In this document: piece by piece, positions 59,545 to 64,000 of the stretch
Layout of the letters: every line of letters starts with the position of its first letter
Position numbering within the stretch: the first letter of the stretch is position 1
NCBI RefSeq assembly: GCF_001463705.1
Contig: NZ_BBWH01000040.1
Span: 1-64,000, forward strand
From: Aureimonas sp. AU12
GTDB taxonomy: Bacteria; Pseudomonadota; Alphaproteobacteria; Rhizobiales; Rhizobiaceae
DNA: 64,000 nucleotides
Reading direction: 5' to 3'
Translations under genes and position numbers: made by a program
The notes under the pieces: model-generated
What the model saw: the letters and a program-made list of their open reading frames with translations, nothing else
What the model was told of the DNA's origin: nothing
The model's database searches: none

Positions 59545-60813
59545 TCAAGCGGCGCCCGGCGTCGCCACGTCCCGGCCGGCGGACGGGCCGTCCTTGGCAT
59601 TGACGCCGAGATGCGCGGTCTCGGGCATGGCGAAGACGAAGACGAGAAGGCCGACGCCGGCCGCCGCGGCGAGAAACAGGAAGGCCGGGCTGTAGCCGAG
59701 CTGCACGACGATGAAGCCGGCGACCGCCGTCGACAGCGAGGCGCCGACGCCCTGCGCCGTCGAAATGGCGCCCTGCGTGACGTTGAACCGGCCGGTGCCG
59801 CGGGTGAGATCGGCCACCACGAGCGGGAACAGCGCCCCGAAGATGCCGGCGCCGATGCCGTCGAGCACCTGGACGCCGACGAGCCAGTAGGCGTTGTCGG
59901 AGAGGGTGAAGAGGAAGCCGCGCAGCGGCAGGATGGCGAAGCCGACGAGGAAGATCGGCTTGCGGCCCCAGACGTCGGCCTTGGCGCCGACGATCATCGC
60001 CACCGGCACCATGACGAGCTGGGCGGCGACGATGCAGGCGGCCACCAGCGTCGTGCCGAGACCCGGCAGCTGCAGCGCCAGATTCTGGCCGACGAGCGGC
60101 AGCATCGCGGCATTGGCGAAGTGGAAGAGCGTGCAGCAGGCCGCGAAGATGAGGAGCGGGCGAGATTTCAGCAGCATGGCGAAGCCCGAGGGCGCGTCGG
60201 CATCCGGCCCCGTGTCCTCCTCGCCCTTCTTCAGGCCGCGCGCGACGCCGTGGTCGATCGCGTCGGCGGGGATCTTCAGGGTCGCGAGGATCGAGAGGAG
60301 GGCGAGACCCGCCATCAGCCAGAAGACGACGATCGGTCCGAAGAAATAGGCGAGGACGCCTGCAAGCGTCGCGGCCACCGCATTGCCCGCATGGTTGAAC
60401 GCCTCGTTGCGGCCGACCCGCTTGGCGAAGGCCTTCGGGCCGACGATCCCGAGCGTCACGGCGGCGATGGCCGGCGCGAAGATGGCGCCGGCGCCGCCCG
60501 AGATCGCCTGCGTGATCGCGACGAAGGAGAAGTTCGGCAGCAGCGGCAGGGCGATCGACGACAGGGTCACGAGAATGGCGGCGACCACCAGGATCGTGCG
60601 CTTGGCCTTGGTGCGATCGACGAGGGCGCCGGCCGGCGTCTGCGCCAGAAGGCCGGCGATGCCGCCGATCGTCAGCACGAGGCCGATGCTCGCCTCGTCC
60701 CAGTTCTGCTGCGAGATCAGGTAGATCGCGAGGTAGGGCCCGAGCCCGTCCCGCACGTCGGCCAGAAAGAAGTTCAGCGCGTCCAGGGGACGCCGCGCGG
60801 TCTCGCTGCTCAT
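59545..60813 (-). CDS. Major facilitator superfamily transporter
   Basis: The 422-residue protein has twelve membrane segments and the MFS loop motif LVDRTKAKRTILV between helices 2 and 3, plus GAKADVWGRKPIFLV in the second half. The N-terminal part LNFFLADVRDGLGPYLAIYL resembles exporters of the same clade found beside ArsB-like proteins. The ATG at 60813 has a weak ribosome-binding site. The substrate is unknown. Confidence 0.9.
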   Translation of the reverse strand: MSSETARRPLDALNFFLADVRDGLGPYLAIYLISQQNWDEASIGLVLTIGGIAGLLAQTPAGALVDRTKAKRTILVVAAILVTLSSIALPLLPNFSFVAITQAISGGAGAIFAPAIAAVTLGIVGPKAFAKRVGRNEAFNHAGNAVAATLAGVLAYFFGPIVVFWLMAGLALLSILATLKIPADAIDHGVARGLKKGEEDTGPDADAPSGFAMLLKSRPLLIFAACCTLFHFANAAMLPLVGQNLALQLPGLGTTLVAACIVAAQLVMVPVAMIVGAKADVWGRKPIFLVGFAILPLRGFLFTLSDNAYWLVGVQVLDGIGAGIFGALFPLVVADLTRGTGRFNVTQGAISTAQGVGASLSTAVAGFIVVQLGYSPAFLFLAAAAGVGLLVFVFAMPETAHLGVNAKDGPSAGRDVATPGAA

Positions 60814-60879
60814 CGAAGGTCGACTTTCGGCCGAACGACACCCCTGACCCGCGACCGTGATGGGTTGCAGACCATAAGG

Positions 60880-60892
60880 TATCATTATGATA
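60880..60892. promoter_or_regulatory. AT-rich palindrome upstream of the MFS gene
   Basis: TATCAT-T-ATGATA is a perfect dyad in an AT-rich patch, 67 bases before the MFS start and 207 before lutA. It looks like a repressor site, but no regulator gene is adjacent. Confidence 0.4.
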
Positions 60893-60959
60893 TTGCAGCG
60901 AATTCGCCGCGGGTTCCTGCGTTGCGATGGATTGTAGATGCGAGCTTGCGCTGTTCAAT

Positions 60960-60971
60960 CGTTCGTGAACG
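60960..60971. promoter_or_regulatory. Palindrome upstream of lutA
   Basis: CGTTC-GT-GAACG is a perfect dyad flanked by AAT and AATT, 128 bases ahead of lutA. It may be an operator for the lactate operon; the binding protein is not known from this window. Confidence 0.35.
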
Positions 60972-61098
60972 AATTTAATCCGGCGGTGACATCGCCGTCA
61001 GGCGCGTTCCCGCCGCGGCGGCTGGCCGCCCTTGCGCCCTGCGGCGGCACGTTCCAGAACGGGCGACCGCATGAGCCAAGAGTTCGGAAGGACGAGCG

Positions 61099-61872
61099 AT
61101 GGAAGCCGAGACGAGGACGCCGCCGCGCGTCGCGCTGTTCGTCACCTGCCTCGTCAACGTCATGCGCCCGGCGATCGCCGAGGCCTCGCGCGATCTCCTG
61201 ATCCAGGCCGGCTGCGAGGTGTCGGTGCCGCTGGCGCAGACCTGCTGCGGCCAGCCGGCCTTCAATTCCGGCGATGCGGACGGCGGGCGCGCGATGGCGC
61301 GCCACCAGATCGCGGCGCTGGAGGGCTACGACTACGTCGTCGCCCCGTCCGGCTCCTGCGCCGGCACGATCCGCCACGAATATCCCGAGACGTTCCGCCA
61401 TGATCCGCAATGGGCCGCGCGTGCGGAGGCGCTGGCGGCGCGAACGCACGAGATCACCTCCTTCCTCGTCGACGTGATGGGCTTCACGCCCGCCGCGACG
61501 CGTTTCGAGGGATCGGCGACCTATCACGACACCTGCTCGGGCCTTCGGGAACTCGGCGTCCACGACCAGCCGCGCCGCCTGATGCGCAGCGTCGAGGGGT
61601 TGAGCCTGGTGCCACTGCCCGACGCCAACGTCTGCTGCGGCTTCGGCGGCACGTTCTGCGTTAAGTATCCCGCCATCGCCAACGCCATCGTCGACGAGAA
61701 GGCGCGCACGATCGAGGCGACGGGCGCCGACATTCTGCTGGGCGGCGATCTCGGCTGCCTGATGAACATGTCGGGCAAGCTGCAGCGGCGCGGCTCGCGT
61801 GTGCGCGCCTTCCACACGGTGGAGGCGATCGCCGGCCGGCTGGCGGGCGCGGCGATCGGCGAAAAGGCGTGA
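61099..61872 (+). CDS. lutA: Lactate utilization protein A (Fe-S oxidoreductase)
   Basis: The 257-residue protein has two CCG domains with cysteine motifs TCCGQPAFNSG (C49, C50) and VCCGFGGTFCVKYP, and GGDLGCLMNMSG, which bind an iron-sulfur cluster like the GlpC/HdrB family. With LutB and LutC it oxidises L-lactate to pyruvate. GGAAGGA precedes the ATG. It overlaps lutB by four bases (GTGA). Confidence 0.95.
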   Translation: MEAETRTPPRVALFVTCLVNVMRPAIAEASRDLLIQAGCEVSVPLAQTCCGQPAFNSGDADGGRAMARHQIAALEGYDYVVAPSGSCAGTIRHEYPETFRHDPQWAARAEALAARTHEITSFLVDVMGFTPAATRFEGSATYHDTCSGLRELGVHDQPRRLMRSVEGLSLVPLPDANVCCGFGGTFCVKYPAIANAIVDEKARTIEATGADILLGGDLGCLMNMSGKLQRRGSRVRAFHTVEAIAGRLAGAAIGEKA

Positions 61873-63359
61873 GCGCGATGCCGACCCCCGCCGCCCATAC
61901 CGCGCCGCCGCGCCCCGGCGCAGGCGCTCCCGACTTCACGGCGCGCACCACGGACGCGCTCGCCGACGCCTGGCTGAAGACCGCCATCGACCGCACCACC
62001 GGCACCGCTCGCACCAAGCGCGCCGCGATCGTCGGGCAATGGCCGGATTTCGCGGTGGCCCGCGAACGCGGCAAGGCGATCAAGGACCATGTCGTCGCCC
62101 ATCTCAGCCATTACCTCGCCGAGTTCGAGCGCAATGCGGCGGCGAACGGTGCGGTGGTGCATTACGCCTCGACCGCCGACGAAGCCTGCCGGATCGTCGT
62201 CGACATCTGCCGGTCCGTGGGGGCGCGCGAGGTGACGCGCTCGAAATCCATGCTCGGCGAGGAGATCGGCCTGCCGCACGCGCTGGAGGAGGCCGGCATC
62301 GGGCGCACCGAGACCGATCTCGCCGAGCATATCGTGCAGCTCGCGGGCGAGCGCCCCAGCCACATCATCTGGCCCGCCATGCACAAGACGCGCGAGCAGA
62401 TCTCGGTGCTGTTCAAGGCCCATCACGCGACGCCGCACACCGTCGAGACGCCCGAGGCCATGGCGACCTCGGCGCGGCGGCACCTGCGCCAGCGCTTTCT
62501 CGATGCCGATGTCGGGATTTCCGGCGCCAACTTCCTCGTCGCCGACACCGGCTCGGTCTGCACCGTGACGAACGAGGGCAATGCCGAGATGACGACGACG
62601 CCGCCGCGCGTCCACATCGTCACGGCCGGCATCGAGAAGCTGGTGCCCTCGGTGGGGCATGCCGCGATGATGCTGCGCCTCCTCGTGCGCTCGGCCACCG
62701 GGGCAGCGCTGACGCAGTACACGACCTTCCACACCGGGCCGAAACGCGCCGGGGACCTCGACGGGCCCGACGCGTTCCACATCGTCCTCGTCGACAACGG
62801 CCGCACCGAGATGCTGGCCGGCGAGGAGATGCGCGAGATGCTGCGCTGCATCCGCTGCGGCGCCTGCATGAACCACTGCCCGGTCTTCAACCATATCGGC
62901 GGCCACGCCTATGGCGGCACCTATCCCGGCCCGATGGGCGCGGTGCTCACCCCCGTCTTCGACGGGTTGACGATGCAGACGCGCGACCTCGCCCATGCCT
63001 GCACCCTCAACGGACGCTGCCGCGAGGTCTGCCCGGTCGACATTCCCCTGCCGACCCTGATCAAGGGCTGGCGCACACGATCCTGGCGCGAGGGACTGGA
63101 GCCGCGCGCGATGCGATCCGGGCTCGGGCTCTGGCGCTTCCTCGCGCTGCGGCCGCGCCTCTTCCGGCTGGCCCTGGGGTCGGGGGCCACGGCGCTGCGG
63201 CTGCTCGGGCGCGGGCGCGGGCGCATCCACGCCTTGCCGGCGCTCGGCGCCGGCTGGACGCGCTACCGCGACATGCCCGAGCCCCCGCCCGGCCCGACCT
63301 TCCTGGAGGCCGAAGCGGCGCGCCAGCGGATCGCCGGTCGAGGAGAGAAAAGCCGATGA
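61869..63359 (+). CDS. lutB: Lactate utilization protein B
   Basis: The 496-residue protein has an N-terminal DUF162-type domain (EEIGLPHALEEAGIGRTETD, GISGANFLVADTGSVCTVTN) and two [4Fe-4S] motifs, CIRCGACMNHCPVF and CTLNGRCREVCPVDIPLP. The start is GTG at 61869 in the lutA stop; an ATG three codons on is also possible. It carries electrons from lactate in the LutABC complex. Confidence 0.96.
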   Translation: MSAMPTPAAHTAPPRPGAGAPDFTARTTDALADAWLKTAIDRTTGTARTKRAAIVGQWPDFAVARERGKAIKDHVVAHLSHYLAEFERNAAANGAVVHYASTADEACRIVVDICRSVGAREVTRSKSMLGEEIGLPHALEEAGIGRTETDLAEHIVQLAGERPSHIIWPAMHKTREQISVLFKAHHATPHTVETPEAMATSARRHLRQRFLDADVGISGANFLVADTGSVCTVTNEGNAEMTTTPPRVHIVTAGIEKLVPSVGHAAMMLRLLVRSATGAALTQYTTFHTGPKRAGDLDGPDAFHIVLVDNGRTEMLAGEEMREMLRCIRCGACMNHCPVFNHIGGHAYGGTYPGPMGAVLTPVFDGLTMQTRDLAHACTLNGRCREVCPVDIPLPTLIKGWRTRSWREGLEPRAMRSGLGLWRFLALRPRLFRLALGSGATALRLLGRGRGRIHALPALGAGWTRYRDMPEPPPGPTFLEAEAARQRIAGRGEKSR

Positions 63360-63994
63360 GCGCGCGCGCCACGATCTTCGCGGCGATCGAGGCGGCGATC
63401 GGCCCGGCGGGCGATCCCGCCGCGATCCGGGCCGAGGCGCTTGCACTTCTCGCCGAACCCCAGCGCGTGCGCCCCGTCCTGCCCGCGGGCGACCTGCCCG
63501 ATCTCTTCGCCGCCGCGGTGACGCGCCTGCCGCCGGGCGCCTCGAGCGAGCGGATCGCGGACCTGTCCGACCTGCCGGCGGCCGTCGCACGGCATCTCGC
63601 CGGCCTGAGCCTGCCGCCGTCGCTGAAGATCCAGCCGGTGCCCGATCTCGCGGATCTCGACTGGGCGGCTTCCGGCCTGCAGCCGGTGGAGGCGGTGGAC
63701 GACTGCGTGTCGATCTCGCTCGCCGAGACCGCCATCGCCGAGACCGGCAGTCTCGTCCTGCGCTCGGGGCCGCGGATGGGGATCCTCGACGCGTTCCTGC
63801 CGCTGCATCACCTCGTCGCGGTGCGCGCCGCGCGGATCGTGCCCTATCTCGAGGACGCGGTGGCCGAGGCGGATCTGGCCAGCACGCGCAACCTCGTGGT
63901 GGTCACCGGCCCGAGCGGCACCACCGACATCGAGGGAAGCCTGGTGATCGGCGTCCACGGCCCGGCGACGCTGCACATTCTCGTGGTCGGCTGA
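63356..63994 (+). CDS. lutC: Lactate utilization protein C
   Basis: The 212-residue protein belongs to the DUF162/LutC family: VSISLAETAIAETGSLVLRSG, HHLVAVRAARIVPYLEDA and VVTGPSGTTDIEGSLVIGVHGP at the C-terminus. The ATG overlaps the lutB stop (ATGA) and has GGAGAG upstream. It completes the lutABC operon six bases before the window ends. Confidence 0.95.
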   Translation: MSARATIFAAIEAAIGPAGDPAAIRAEALALLAEPQRVRPVLPAGDLPDLFAAAVTRLPPGASSERIADLSDLPAAVARHLAGLSLPPSLKIQPVPDLADLDWAASGLQPVEAVDDCVSISLAETAIAETGSLVLRSGPRMGILDAFLPLHHLVAVRAARIVPYLEDAVAEADLASTRNLVVVTGPSGTTDIEGSLVIGVHGPATLHILVVG

Positions 63995-64000
63995 CGCGCA

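Overview
The window is GC-rich, densely coded alphaproteobacterial chromosome, most likely from the Hyphomicrobiales (Rhizobiales). The evidence is the gene set: PuuD-type urate hydroxylase, a PuuE-UraD fusion, a complete urease cluster, a DUF1127 mini-protein, an AbrB/MazF-type module and a candidate GGAAC-N16-CGTT (EcfG-type) stress promoter. A kinase and a fusion enzyme that resemble methanofuran biosynthesis proteins hint at tetrahydromethanopterin/methanofuran-type C1 metabolism elsewhere in the genome. No CRISPR array, rRNA, tRNA, prophage or insertion sequence was seen.

Layout. 1-1340: the tail of an unknown gene and a membrane GGDEF protein. 1393-9130 (minus): GlgB, a TreS-maltokinase fusion and GlgE, the enzymes that turn trehalose into branched alpha-glucan through maltose-1-phosphate. 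9294-26459: a purine-catabolism supercluster with an FAH-family enzyme, guanine deaminase, PuuD, a BMP/ABC importer, XdhC, XdhB, XdhA, HIU hydrolase, a toxin-antitoxin pair, PuuE-UraD and AllA. No allantoicase gene is present. 26489-31378: a second GGDEF protein, a membrane PQQ glucose dehydrogenase with an unusual insertion, and a methyltransferase. 31385-39807: urease genes in the order D-A-J-B-C-E-F-G reading along the minus strand. They are interrupted by small exported proteins on the plus strand, by a DUF29 gene and by a small overlapping ORF. 39868-41793: MfnE-like kinase, a lysine-free MfnB-like/FolB fusion and a stand-alone Lrp-type ligand domain. 42005-49647: ferredoxin-NADP reductase, nicotinate phosphoribosyltransferase, M23 peptidase, DUF1127, gamma-glutamyltransferase, an exported cyclase-family protein and a DUF2161 nuclease-like protein. 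49805-54313: a stress-flavoured block with a DUF892 ferritin-like protein, an ECF sigma and anti-sigma pair, BI-1, DUF2076, an Rmf-like protein and a small hypothetical. 54611-58057: a PepSY/collagen-like exported protein divergent from an OmpR/HK two-component system, with a four-half-site operator between them. 58149-63994: two transporters and the lutABC lactate-utilisation operon.

Together, purine import, oxidation of guanine/xanthine/urate to ureides, and urease form a nitrogen-salvage route from purines to ammonia. The glucan genes, glucose dehydrogenase, lactate genes and NAD salvage belong to carbon and energy metabolism. The best candidates for something undescribed are the MfnB-like/FolB fusion, the DUF29 and small ORF insertion in the urease cluster, and the toxin reading frame that has no canonical start ahead of its conserved N-terminus.
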